Below, one piece after another: positions 47,749 through 59,989 of a stretch of 64,000 nt of DNA. Under the pieces are notes generated by a model. That model did no database searches and was not told the DNA's origin. It saw only the letters and a list, made by a program, of their open reading frames with translations. How positions within the stretch are numbered: position 1 is the stretch's first letter; the number at the start of each line of letters is the position of its first letter. The DNA comes from Tomocerus qinae (taxonomy: Eukaryota > Arthropoda > Collembola > Entomobryomorpha > Tomoceridae): assembly GCA_020055645.1 (NCBI GenBank), contig CM034546.1, positions 77,810,001-77,874,000 on the forward strand, given 5' to 3'. A program made the position numbers and the translations under genes.

Positions 47749-49318
47749 GTAGTAGTAGTAGTAAGTATTTATTGATCGTTTCTTATACACACAATCAAAC
47801 ATTTCATTACATCAAATTAAGTATGCCAATTAAGTATTAATAACTAACCTAGAAAATATTACCCATCTGGTCCACATAAATTCACAACCCTCGCATAAGT
47901 TCCACACAGTATTAGAACAATGCTTGGTCGTCCAACCAGCTACTCTCTCCATATAGTCCTACTCCTCTCCCACTATCACCCATGTCTATACAAAATAGAG
48001 ATTACTACCTCCCATAGACTAAAACATGTCCCTGTACAATAAGACTGCTAATGCTATTGAGATTTAGCTGCAACTTCCTTATTGGTTCCTACCCAAAGCC
48101 TCGGCCTTCTGCTTTAGGCCTTGTCCAACACACACACACAACACACTACACAGTTTAGATGGGGGAACAGTGGCGGTGTCCCACAGAACCGTCAGTCACC
48201 TTAACTAACAGCCTAAAATAGCCAATCACATGCATAAACTCTATTGTTTATTTGATTAGCACTTCTAACACTTCTGTGGGTCGCCTCTGATACGCAATTA
48301 ACCAACTGCAAGGCTCGTTTCCTGCTTCTAGTCTATATACTAGGTACTATAATATAATTCTGTGTTCCTACCCCATATCCGCAGATAAATCGCAGTACCC
48401 AGGGTAATACTAGGTATTAGCCATACAGTCCATACCACAAGTTAGAAGCAGGCATGCAGCCCGTGATTGGGTTTTATTCCCCAATAATGACCCCTGTCAA
48501 TAACTCTTACACCAACAGTAGCATTTGCTTCTGTATGTCCCCAAGTATTTGTAAAAAACGCACTATACCCAATACAGTAAAGTCCCTATGCAGAATAAGC
48601 AATAAATAATGTAGACATGATAATAATATTGTATAGATAGTTGTACTAAACCTTTTACAGATGTTACGCCTGCACTGTGCACTCGTGCACAAGCGGATTC
48701 CCAGAATTAGCTTTACGAGTATACAGAATGGTGATAATGTGCCAATTTCTATTTAGTAGTATAAACTGTGTCAGAGTGATTGGGCCTTACGTTGACGATG
48801 ATTATTAGTGTCACACTGCTTGATATCGGCTGGAGATTGGAACGTTAGCATAGAGTCAGGACAGTCAGGGCCAACACAGGAAAGACTAGTAAGAAAAGTC
48901 CTACTAATCTGGTGGAGACGTAGATACAGAGTAGTACACGCAGGTCTTGAGAAGGTCGTCTTATCTGCTGATCTGCATATCGCCAGAGCTTCGAACCGCT
49001 GCCAGACCCGATTAGCATCCATGGCCTCCCTCCCTCTACGTCCAAGAAATTCCTTTCACAGCACAGTAAATGTTGATTCAGCCGGGCTTCTGCACACACA
49101 AAACACCGATTTCGGGCATGTAGCCCCACTTTTGCGCACTGAATGTTGTCACAGTAGTAAGGACCCCTTCACCCTGAGCACAGCACTACTTTTTGGGTCG
49201 AAAAGAGCCTAAAATTAAGCCGAAAATTTCAAAAATACGCAGAGCATGACAAGAACATGACTGCTTGCTTAGACAGCTAATCTGGGAATTGTATATGGTC
49301 TTGTATAGGAATTGAATC
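47749..49318 (-). mobile_element. Retroelement-like insertion, 1570 bp, 14-bp target duplication
   Basis: TGTACATGTGGTAA occurs at 47735-47748 and 49319-49332, bracketing sequence absent from copy B. The left end, read on the minus strand, finishes AATAAATACTTACTACTACT, like the 3' tail of a non-LTR element. A long variable-length duplication fits target-primed reverse transcription. Open frames near 48771-49129 (minus) are Cys-rich but unrecognised, and no reverse transcriptase is visible, so this is a truncated LINE or a long SINE. Confidence 0.55.
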
Positions 49319-50336
49319 TGTACATGTGGTAAAAGGTGCAATGATCTTGTCTTAAATGATGAACACACGACCTTTTGCTTTACAGTTTTCTGTACAGTGC
49401 TAAAATTTCTGAACTATCACTGTAGGGAAATGAAAGAAGGTGCAAAAGTCGACCGTAGCCTAATAGTTAATTTTGTATATTATGGAATGGTCTTAGAACT
49501 CAAATTATATAATATTTTTGACGTTTTAAATAACTAATTAACAAAGTAAAATTTGCCCCTGTGATCAGCTACAGGCGATACAGCTGATGGGGAACCCAAA
49601 CGATTATTACCGCAAACCGTGGATGCAACTTTTCATGGCTCCTTATTGGGACCCTCGAGAAAAGTTGTATGTCAATGCCACATCATTGATTATTTTCGGA
49701 GAGGACCCTTGCATGTTTCACAAAGACTACCAAAAAATACTGGTTTTTCCTCCTGCTATTGCAACTGAAGGAGACTGTAAATTGGGATATAGCAATCTAA
49801 TGAAAGTAAACCCTACAACGGGGGAACTCGACGAATCAGGATATACCGAAGAGCAGAAAATAGAAAGAGAATATGCACGAGAAATTCTTATGAACAACCA
49901 CCCCATCCGAATAGAATCGAAACACTGTGGTGCTCACGGTATTTATTGGACCGAGAACAATTCTATTTATTTAAGTTTGAAAAGAGGCGAAAATGACCTC
50001 AACTTTCTATATACGAAGCACTTAGATTTTATGGTCGACCGAACGGCATCTCCTTTGGTGCTTAAAATAGCTCAAAAACAGACCGATATGGGAAATGCCC
50101 TCTCCAAAATGGATTCCGAAATAAATGACCCTGCCACGCTTCCTGGTAGAAAAAGTCGATTAAAAAATCAACGGAAGAATATAATTAAAGAAAAGACAAA
50201 ATTGGACAATCTGGTTGCAATTCAGACTCACATTAAAGATGTTTTCGCATCGACGACGGGGATCTTCGCGGACATAACCGGGAAAACAGACCGAATCAAG
50301 CAAACACAGGAAGATATATCAAAAACACGTAAAGTA

Positions 50337-51814
50337 TCACTACTATTAGATAAACGGCAAAAGTCAGTCACGTGACAATTCCGTTTGTATGTTTGTACTT
50401 CTGTGTGTTGATTTGACGTAATTCTAAAACGCAGCCAAGCACATATTAACACACATAATGAGGCAAATTCCAACACGTCCAAAGCAGCACAATTGCTGGC
50501 ACTACACAATTATGCACTGCGCAGTCTATAGTCTCCTACGACTTATAAGGCACAAAAAAATTCATAACAGGAACAATGCATGCATTCTGTATGAAAATGT
50601 TTCCGTGCACTCAAGATTGCTATTACTTCATGTGCGGGAAAATTCAATTTGGCCATTTACATTGATGTTTTGAATTTTGAATTGGTTTAATAAAAGTTAG
50701 ATTCCCAAAAAAGTGAGTCAAATTTCGATTCTGTAAAGCAAATTTTCCACCGTTTAAGGTTGCTCATCACGCCTGCATAGCAACCGCATGGGCCTATCTA
50801 AATGCGTGTTAAAAAGTGCTTTACACCAAGAAAGCTTGGCTCCTTCCTCCCGAAGATTACGGCCGATTTTTATGAGACTTACATTTTTGGAATCCTGGAC
50901 TATCGGGGAACACAGGAGGGCGAATGGACTTTTGATATTATTGCTTTAAATGGTGCAAAAAAATCAACATTGTATAAAAACTAAAACTGATTCACGTTTT
51001 TTGGAATTCGATTTTTTTTAAAGCATTTAAAGCAATAATATCAAAAGTCCATCCGCCCTCCTGTGTTCCCCGATAGTCCAGGATTCCAAAAATGTAAGTC
51101 TCATAAAAATCGGCCGTAATCTTCGGGAGGAATAAAGCTTGGTTTAAAGCATTTTTTAGCACGCATTTAGATAGGCCCATGCGGTTGCTATGCAGGCGTG
51201 ATGAGCAACCTTAAGGCAGTGGTGCAGATTTCAAAAGACTGTTTTTGCCACAAATAGGGACGCTGCTGCTAGGTAACCAGCAAAAATTATCATAGAGGGT
51301 AAATGGGAATCGCGAAAATTCGTACTATTTTTGGGAAAGTCCTAAAGGATCTGAGATTACTGGTCCTACACCCACGTAGTAAGTGTAAAAAAGATTCTTC
51401 AAAACTTATTCTAGAGGTTTTACTTTGAAAACTTCCCATTTTTATCTCTGGCTTGAAGATATCATCGTTTGAAACTTGAAATTGATACATATTTCTGTAT
51501 TTGTATTTTGTGATCCGTTTCTTCCAATCAAAGACAAAATTGTGAAATTTTTAAAATATACCCTCTAGAATAAGTTCCGATGAATCTTTATTGAATTTAC
51601 TTTATGGGTGTTGGATCAGTAATCTCGGATCCTTTAGCACTTTTTCAAAAAAAGTTAATGAGGAATAGTCAAGAGAGCATTTACGTTTGTATGCACCAGG
51701 ACTTTAAGCTCCCGATACCTCAGATTTGGACATCTCAGATGATCATCAAAATACATGTAAAAATTGATTTACAACTCTTGGAATTCTGTCTAAAGTTCTT
51801 AGCCGATTTTCTTG
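50337..51814 (+). mobile_element. Helitron-like insertion in exon 3 of copy C
   Basis: Relative to copy B, the insert sits exactly between A (50336) and T (51815) with no duplication. The exon pieces sum to 1185 nt, which equals 1192 minus the 3-bp and 4-bp losses seen elsewhere. It starts TCACTACTATTAGATAAACG, close to the TCTCTACTA-type start of animal Helitrons. The 3' end reads TTTTCTTG rather than CTRR and lacks an obvious terminal hairpin, so the call is tentative. Two internal inverted repeats (50755-51214, and roughly 51.3-51.7 kb) look like nested elements. No Rep/helicase gene. Confidence 0.45.
50755..51214. repeat. Palindrome inside the Helitron-like insertion
   Basis: 50755-50952 and 51024-51214 are near-perfect reverse complements (TAAGGTTGCTCATCACGCCT outward) around a loop of about 70 bases. 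The open frames they contain (50802-50984 plus; 50992-51180 minus) are mirror images and not genes. Confidence 0.7.
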
Positions 51815-53980
51815 TATGATTATAAACAGGATAGAATGTGGGTTACAAAGAAAGAAGAATTACGTTATAGACAGCTATTGCTAAAAGAGCCATATCACTA
51901 CTCTGAGTTACAACGAAAAATAGCAAATGAAATTGGTGACCATGACATGCCCGTGATCTCCCTGCTGCCCGAACAGCAGCAATAACTAAGACGAAAGAAT
52001 ATTACGACAAAATAAAAGAAGCACTGACGGTCGCCGCAGAATTTAGAGTGTTGTTCGAAGAAACGGGGGAAAATCCTTTTGCATATCCATTGCATCCAGT
52101 AACGCATAAAGTCATTTTTGACCGCGTTACAAAGGCAAAGCGAAAGAATAGACCGATACCCGGTGTCATTGAGATGGATAAAATTTTCAATACCGCCGAT
52201 CTAAATTGTACCCCACTCCCTCAAGCCTCAGGTAATATAATTTAATTCTTAATAAATTGTATCAATAAGGTATCTTCAATATAGTCAGAGAAATACCTTT
52301 TCGAAATTCTTTGTGTCATTTTTATGGATGTCGCATGTCGTGAAGTTCAAAACCCAAGAACCTTGATAATGTTGTTGAAAATATAAAACAAGAAAATTGT
52401 TTTAAAAAGTCGATTCAGGATAGGTAATATTTTATTATATTATTATATAATTTGAAAGGAATATTTCAAAGAATAAGGTTGGTAATATAAAAGTTTATAT
52501 TATTTTTTTTCAAATTTCCAAAAATTAAATAAGACAGAGATAAAAGCTAGCCAATTGTCAGATAAGAATAAATATCTGTGTTCATTCATAATTACATGAT
52601 AATTACTAAACGGTAACTTGAGAGATGATACTAACATCATCAATTAAAAGTAGTCTGGTAAGCAACTTAATTTAATTTAATTATAATTAAACCTAGTTTA
52701 ATTAATTATTAAGATTGGACATCCCATTCAAATGATATAACATAAACTCACTTTACAATTTTATTTTTAATACAATATCTTTTAATAGGATGTCCTATCT
52801 TAATACTAATTTAATTGTAGGCTCATTTGACATTTGATCGACTACGCTAGTATCGTCTTTCTGACCGTTGTTACCGTTTAGAAAGTATGACCACAGATAT
52901 CCTTTTCAGCAAGCTTTATTGAGGGATGCATAGGGGACAAATGCACCTCCGAAAACCAAAAAAAAAGAGTTTTTTCTCAAAATACCAAAAACATTCGCGC
53001 TTTGCGCGATTTTATTTCATTTTAGGGTATTTTTGTTTCATTTTCGAAATACGGTACTGCCTCTCAGCCTAGTCTGAGCTATGATATCCCTGTGAGGCCT
53101 CATAAATATCCCCCCCACTCTATTCTTGCTACATTTTAGGTTAAGATATGCACTCTAACTTATAATAAAAAGAGATCTTAAAATCTATTTTTATCGATCG
53201 GAACTTCTATTTATGCAGACACATGTACGAAAGGGGTACTAGAAATTAGCTTACGCCGAATAGAAAATAGCACACGCCGAAGTGGAAAATAGCCGAAGCC
53301 GAAGTAAAATTTTAGCCCACGCCGAATAGAAGTTAGCCTACACCGAAGCATCTGCGCCGAAGCCGAAGGAAAATAGCCGAAGCCGAAGTGGAAATTAGCA
53401 TAGCATAAGTTGGTTGAAATTGGCCGACGCCGAATGGAAAATTGTCGACGCCAAAGCAAAAGTTAGAAATTGTCGGCGCCGAAGTAAAACTAGACCTGCC
53501 GACGCCGAATAGAACACAGCCGATGCCGAAGTGGAAAATAGCCGAAGCCGAAGTGGAATTTAGCCGAAGCCGAATAGAAATTAGCCGACGCCGACGTGGA
53601 AATTAGCCGAAACCGACGTGGAAAATAACCGAAGCCTAAGTGGAAATTAGCATACGCCGATGCCGAAGGATAATTTGCCGAAGTTGTGGTGTAAATGTCA
53701 TCGCCGAAGCCGAGTAGAAGACAGCCGACGCCGAAGTGGAAAATAGCCGAAGCCGAAGTGGAATTTAGCCGAAGCCGAATAGAAATTAGCCGACGCCGAC
53801 GTGGAAATTGGCCGAAGCCGAAGTGGAAAATAGCCGAAGCCGAAGTGGAAATCAGCCGAAGCCGAAATAATATATCTATGTTCCTACAAAATCATATGTA
53901 ATGTCGGTATTTATGATGTCAGGATGGTATTTTTGCATCTATATATGCATGTAGTATGTATGTATGCATAGATGTATGTA

Positions 53981-54163
53981 CAGGGTTGCGCAAAAATAAC
54001 TGGGCCATAAGGATTATACATAGCAGTGTGCAAAAATACATTAGAATACAATCCAGAATTGCCATGGTTTCTGGTACCAGAATCTAAGTTGTATTGCTTA
54101 CTGACAATGCATAATCCCCTATGGCCCAGTTCTGTTATGCCCAGTTATTTTTGCGCAACCCTG
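53981..54163. mobile_element. Tc1/mariner-type MITE in left foldback arm, 183 bp
   Basis: CAGGGTTGCGCAAAAATAAC and its complement form the ends, flanked by TA. Its mirror copy is at 56526-56708. The interior is non-coding; the open frame across it is the same in both copies because the copies are identical or nearly so. Confidence 0.75.
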
Positions 54164-54978
54164 TATGTAATATGTATGTATGCATGGATGTATATATGTA
54201 GTATGTATGTATGCGTGGATGTATATATGTAATATGTATGTATGCATGGATGTATACATAAAGTATGTATGTATGCGTGGATGTATATATGTAATATGTA
54301 TGTATGCATGGATGTATACATAAAGTATGTATGTATGCATGGATGTATACATAAAGTATGTATGTATGCATGGATGTAGTATGTATGTATTCATGGATGT
54401 ATACATAAAGTATGTATGTATGCATGGATGTAGTATGTATGTATGCATGGATGTAGTATGTATGTATGCATGGATGTAGTATGTATGTATGCATGAATGT
54501 AGTATGTATGTATGCAAGGATGTATACATAAAGTATGTATGTATGCATGGATGTAGTCTATTATTATGTAACCAAATATACTACAACTTAAGATAACATA
54601 ATCTTTTCAATAACACCAATAACAAATTTCACCATTAAAATTGTTGACACTTACTGTTACTTAAAGAATGTTAATTTTTGTCATTCTTCTAATAAATTGA
54701 TTGCTGATAACGTTTAGAAAAAAACCAAAAAACTTTATTTAACATTACACTATTATGGATATCATATACATTCATTTTAGACCACTATATTAACTGGAGT
54801 TAGTAATCTAAAATTGAATGTCACAACTATATCTACACACAAACTACATATACATGTACCTACTACATACATACATACAAACACACATACTCTATATATA
54901 CATCCATGCAAACATGCATACTACATACATCTAACCATGCATAAATACATATTACATGTACACATGCATGCATACATA

Positions 54979-55809
54979 CAGTGTGTCCCAAAATGAATGA
55001 CTCACACTTTGACCCTAAATAACTTCCAAACGGTTTAACATATTCAAACGAAATAAACACCATTCGAAAGACCAAGCGAAAACTTAGAAATGAAGAACTA
55101 TCAATAATAACAAAAAACTAGAACTAGGTAAAAAGTTGCTTGGACGAAAAAAGGTGAATTCGTACTTTCGTAAATGACTTAATGCCAATTTGATCTCTAA
55201 TAACATTTAAATTATTAGGTTTAGGAAAAAGAGAATAGCGGAGATGAAAAGAGCGTGCGATTTTGAGTAAAATCCAAAGGTTTTTAAATGTAAAAGTAAA
55301 AACACAATATTTTGGAATGTGACCTGCAAAAAAGAGTAAAAATCAATTAGGACTTTTTGCAAAGACAGATTAAAATTCGATTTTGTAAGAAAAGCCATCA
55401 GGGCAGTTGGGAGTCGTTTTTGGATGGTTTTTCGAGTTCTTAGATCTTATTGCACGTGATTCAATACGAATCTAAAATAATGAATAATCGTAGAACTTAA
55501 AATTAACCTCGCCGTGCTATGAACTGCTGCATGCTAGACTTGGTTTTGACTCTAGGATACTGTCTCGGGATTGTTAGGCCATTCTCTTTTGATGGACCTT
55601 GAAACATTAAATTATGTAGGGGTGACCGATCCGGGATGCAACCAAATCGGAAAAACCATCCAAAACTCATTTCATGCCAACTCCATCAGTTAGCTCATTT
55701 CTAAGTTTTCGCTTGGTCTTTCGAATGGTGTTTATTTCGTTTGAATATGTTAAACCGTTTGGAAGTTATTTAGGGTTAAAGTGTGAGTCATTCATTTTGG
55801 GACACGCTG
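54979..55809. mobile_element. Tc1/mariner-type TIR element in the foldback loop, 831 bp
   Basis: CAGTGTGTCCCAAAATGAAT and the complement of CAGCGTGTCCCAAAATGAAT begin inverted ends of about 115 bp, flanked by TA. The interior, about 600 bp, has no transposase frame. It lies at the centre of the foldback element, inserted in the CATACATA repeat. Confidence 0.7.
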
Positions 55810-56525
55810 TACATACTAAATGTATACATCCATGTATACATACATATTACATATATACATCCATGCATACATACATACTACATCCATGCATAAGTACATA
55901 TTACATATATACATCCATGCATACATACATATTATATGTATACATCCATGCATACATACATATTATATTTATACATCCATGCACACATACATACTTTATG
56001 TATACATCCATGCATACATACATACTTCATCTATGCATACATACATACTTTATGTATACATCCATGCATACATACATACTTTATGTATACATCCATGCAT
56101 ACATACATACTTTATGTATACATCCATGCATACATACATACTTCATCTATGCATACATACATACTTCATCCATGCATACATACATACTTTATGTATACAT
56201 CCATGCATACATACATACTTCATCCATGCATACATACATACTACATCCATGCATACATACATACTTTATGTATACATCCATGAATACATACATACTACAT
56301 CCATGCATACATACATACTTTATGTATACATCCATGCATACATACATACTTCATCTATGCATACATACATACTTCATCCATGCATACATACATACTTTAT
56401 GTATACATCCATGCATACATACATACTTTATGTATACATCCATGCATACATACATATTACATATATACATCCACGCATACATACATACTACATATATACA
56501 TCCATGCATACATACATATTACATA

Positions 56526-56708
56526 CAGGGTTGCGCAAAAATAACTGGGCATAACAGAACTGGGCCATAGGGGATTATGCATTGTCAGTAAGCAATACAA
56601 CTTAGATTCTGGTACCAGAAACCATGGCAATTCTGGATTGTATTCTAATGTATTTTTGCACACTGCTATGTATAATCCTTATGGCCCAGTTATTTTTGCG
56701 CAACCCTG
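56526..56708. mobile_element. Tc1/mariner-type MITE in right foldback arm, 183 bp
   Basis: Reverse complement of 53981-54163, with the same length, same ends and same flanking spacer, at the mirrored position of the opposite arm. Confidence 0.75.
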
Positions 56709-58265
56709 TACATACATCTATGCATACATACATACTACATGCATATATAGATGCAAAAATACCATCCTGACATCATAAATACCGACATTACATATGATTT
56801 TGTAGGAACATAGATATATTATTTCGGCTTCGGCTGATTTCCACTTCGGCTTCGGCTATTTTCCACTTCGGCTTCGGCTGTGTTCTATTCGGCTTCGGCG
56901 ATGACATTTACACCACAACTTCGGCAAATTATCCTTCGGCATCGGCGTATGCTAATTTCCACTTAGGCTTCGGTTATTTTCCACGTCGGTTTCGGCTAAT
57001 TTCCACGTCGGCGTCGGCTAATTTCTATTCGGCTTAGGCTAAATTCCACTTCGGCTTCGGCTATTTTCCACTTCGGCATCGGCTGTGTTCTATTCGGCGT
57101 CGGCAGGTCTAGTTTTACTTCGGCGCCGACAATTTCTAACTTTTGCTTTGGCGTCGGCAATTTTCCATTCGGCGTCGGCCAATTTCAACCAACTTATGCT
57201 ATGCTAATTTCCACTTCGGCTTCGGCTATTTTCCTTCGGCTTCGGCGCAGATGCTTCGGTGTAGGCTAACTTCTATTCGGCGTGGGCTAAAATTTTACTT
57301 CGGCTTCGGCTATTTTCCACTTCGGCGTGTGCTATTTTCTATTCGGCGTAAGCTAATTTCTAGTACCCGTACGAAAGTTGAACCAGAAGAGGATTGCAAT
57401 TTGTTTCAATCGTCTCTAGGCTACAAACAGCCGGCATGGACGGACCACGACCGTTGGAAGTCAGCAATCTTGGATGACATTGAAAGCGTATTCTCTTCAG
57501 CTTGTTTCAGAGTCCCCATAAAGTTTATCAAAAACGTTTTCCGAGTATTCAAACATTACCTCACCAATACGAAATACTTCAACAATAGGCAAGACGTCAC
57601 CACGCCTGCTCCTGTTGCTGGAAGTACGTTCTGTTATTACTTTCCTTTTATCCTCTAAATCGGTCTGCAATTAGATTATTTGGTTGGATCTACTTGTCCC
57701 AACCTGCTCGACCCAATATTTTAAGAGCCAGATTGATTTCATTTCAGCGCCTTTAAAAAATCACCCCGAACGAGACTTTTGGAAACACATCCGACTGGCC
57801 CTTAATGACTGCATAAAAAATAAGTCAAGAAACATGCTGCTATTCAAAAATACCGACACAACTAGCGTAATTTTTTTAAATCGTTTTAAGTAAATTCACT
57901 TTCACTGTTACTTTATAAATGTGTTAGGATACTGCCTGGGTGTTCTTGAAACGGGACAAGAATGGTGAAAGCGAGGAAACTGAAATATTCTATCACCAAG
58001 AGCAAGCAGAGAGAGAGCATTCCTTCAATTGGGTAATCGACTGGCAGTACAAAATGTTCGCTACGGTCCTTGGACTCTGCATGCCGATCTACGAGACCAA
58101 AGTCCCGCTCATCACTTCCCGATTCTATTCCATGTACACTGAGGATTTTGTCATTCCTCTCAGAGATATCTGGTAGGTAACCAATTATGTTATTGCTACG
58201 TTTTAACTCATTTGTAGAAAATGTTGCATGATTTTCAAATGTTTGAAGTTGCCCAAGTTCCCTGT

Positions 58266-58486
58266 AAATTTTATCATAAGCTCCCAGTAAATTTTATTAT
58301 ACGCTCCCAGTAAATTTTATTATAAGCTCCCAGTAAATTTTATTATAAGCTCCCAGTAAATTTTATTATAAGTTCCCAGTAAATTTTATTATAAGCTCCC
58401 AGTAAATTTTATTATAAGCTCCCAGTAAATTTTATTATAAGCTCCCAGTAAATTTTATTATAAGCTCCCAGTAAATTTTATTATGG
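58266..58486 (+). repeat. 23-bp minisatellite in intron 6 of copy C
   Basis: About nine units of GCTCCCAGTAAATTTTATTA plus TAA, with a diverged tenth at the left edge. The left arm has a single unit (complement near 10274-10296), so the array expanded after duplication. Confidence 0.85.
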
Positions 58487-59664
58487 CTTGATGAAGTTGA
58501 AATGTGTGAAGCTGGCATAGGGAATAAATATAAGTGAAGTGATTATCCTCTAGTACTTCGTTAAGTCTAGCTACCATACTTAAAACAGTATCATTGGTGT
58601 CAACAGGGTAAACAGGAAAGACAATAAAATCTTCAATTGGATCCTCGGGGAATACAAGCATAGCTCGGACGCCGACATTTGGCTCAATCGGTGCATGGAA
58701 TCTAGTTTCATCCAATCCGGTAGAGTCGAATTCCGCCCACTTAGATGCATCCTCGTCAATGGAGGTCTGGAACACAACTACTTCATCAATGGAAAGTTTG
58801 CAGGAAAACCAGATGTCTACAACTCCTAATAAATTTCAAGGTCATTGCAATTCAAGAAGGTCAACATCAGATAATTAAATAAATTTAACAGAATAATAAG
58901 TTTGTAGTCGATATAGAAGCATACAACGGTATTGTACGTCGGGATCTTCTTCGAAGCCATCAACCCTTTTTACTTCAGAAATCAGAACAAAATTGAACGG
59001 TGGTATTTTTGATTAATGAATATTTTACCAGTTTTCAGGCATCAAACGTTTTTCACTATAAAAGCATTTCGTTTCTGTCGATTAAAATCATCAATGTTGA
59101 AACATTAATGCAGACACACTAAATATTATATATGCACTAAATATACACTAAATAAATATAAATAAATAAATAAATATATTTACCTATATAATATATTATA
59201 TTCATTTACTAATATATACTAATAAACTTATGTAGTTGCACTAATTGGATTTATTTTTAAAAAATGGAAACAAATAAAAGTGTGGAGTTAACTTTTTAAA
59301 ATACGTTTTTGATGACAAAATTATTTAAAAACTGTAAATGCAAAAAACAAAGATCGCCAATGAACATTTTATAATAGCAACCAGGCTGTTTTATCCGGAT
59401 TTTTTACAGCAACGTTGTTAATAGGACGGAATTTCAGAAAGTGGGCAGAACAAGATTCGATTAACCTATAATGCAATAACAAAATTGCCAAAAATGTTCG
59501 ATGCCTGAGTAAATAAGGTAAATTTTTAATGTTTATAAGTACTTCGCAACATTGTTTAAATTTATTAGCATCAGACATGTTATTAAAGCTACAACTTACA
59601 ACTGAATTGAATTAACTTTTGTGAATTACAGCCTTGTTTGTTTAAATGTAGTTTCTTTATCTTA

Positions 59665-59931
59665 CTAAAAATCAAAAACCGATCTTACTGCTCCTGAAAT
59701 AAAATTAACGGTTGCAGATGTAGCTTTAGCTGTAATTCTAACTGCATCTACAGCGACTACAGCAGGTACGGTAGCTACCAAAGCCACCGGTTTGAGTACC
59801 GGAGGAGCCTCATTGTACAAAGATTCCCATCCTGCCTTTGAAGTCTCGCAAATTCGTCGGGTAGTATTTGCCAAGTATCCGACATGCCCCACTCCAACCA
59901 TTGCTACAGCCTTAAAATTTATAAAATGCAT
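59665..59931 (-). CDS. Small 88-residue protein, right-arm copy
   Basis: Paralogue of 8896-9159. It starts MHFINFKAVAMVGVGHVGYLA and is open to ...AVRSVFDF. Relative to the left copy it has a few extra residues (VPAVVAVDAV for VPVDAV), in frame. As on the left, a TGA directly precedes the first ATG. Function unknown. Retention of the frame while the neighbouring copy C and the chemoreceptor have broken suggests selection or recent duplication. Confidence 0.5.
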   Translation of the reverse strand: MHFINFKAVAMVGVGHVGYLANTTRRICETSKAGWESLYNEAPPVLKPVALVATVPAVVAVDAVRITAKATSATVNFISGAVRSVFDF

Positions 59932-59989
59932 TCAAATTCTGCAATAGCTGTAAAATATAAGTGAATGGACTTAAACTGATAAATAAAAT

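Larger units (their letters stand above)
53234..57368. mobile_element. Foldback-type transposon, 4135 bp, 9-bp target duplication
   Basis: The outermost bases are GGGTACTAGAAATTAGCTTA and its exact complement. GTACGAAAG flanks both sides (53225-53233, 57369-57377), and the empty site is seen in copy B (complement at 11249-11257). Each arm has, from outside in, a minisatellite of GCCGAAGCCGAAGTGGAAAT-like units (53234-53866; 56823-57368), a unique spacer, a 183-bp MITE, and CATACATACATCCATG-type repeats (to about 54555; from about 55812). The loop contains an 831-bp TIR element. Long repeat-built arms and 9-bp duplications are the hallmarks of Drosophila FB elements, which are mobilised by MULE-type transposases. 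No transposase is encoded. Confidence 0.85.
46883..58829 (+). pseudogene. Copy C of the seven-exon secreted gene, broken by frameshift and two coding insertions
   Basis: Exons: 46883-47120, 47185-47323, 49569-52231 (interrupted), 53219-57623 (interrupted), 57748-57866, 57928-58172 and 58607-58829. Exons 2, 5, 6 and 7 have exactly the lengths of copy B (139, 119, 245, 223). Exon 1 has lost one G in GGTCAAGGGGAAGG (about 47030), shifting the frame. Exon 3 is split at 50336/51815 by a Helitron-like insertion and also has a 3-bp and a 4-bp loss. Exon 4 is split at 53233/57378 by the foldback element; removing it and one duplication restores 261 nt. The splice sites remain, so the decay is recent. 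Any product would be truncated in exon 1 or soon after. Confidence 0.85.

Noticed and set aside
48808-49212. 134-residue plus-strand frame in the retroelement-like insertion
   Set aside because: No motif. The overlapping minus-strand frames agree better with the orientation of the tail, but they are not recognisable either.
53211-53901. Open frames over the GCCGAAGCCGAAGTGG repeat (also 57143 onward)
   Set aside because: Minisatellite read-through within the foldback arms; the plus-strand frame at 57143 joins the repeat to exon 4 only because of the insertion.
54119-54548. Long Tyr/His/Ile-rich open frames (also 55674-56570 on plus)
   Set aside because: They are translations of CATACATACATCCATG-type tandem repeats whose unit length avoids stops; mirror frames occur in both foldback arms.
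58266-58486. CRISPR-like array
   Set aside because: Units are contiguous 23-bp repeats without spacers, in an intron of a eukaryotic gene.
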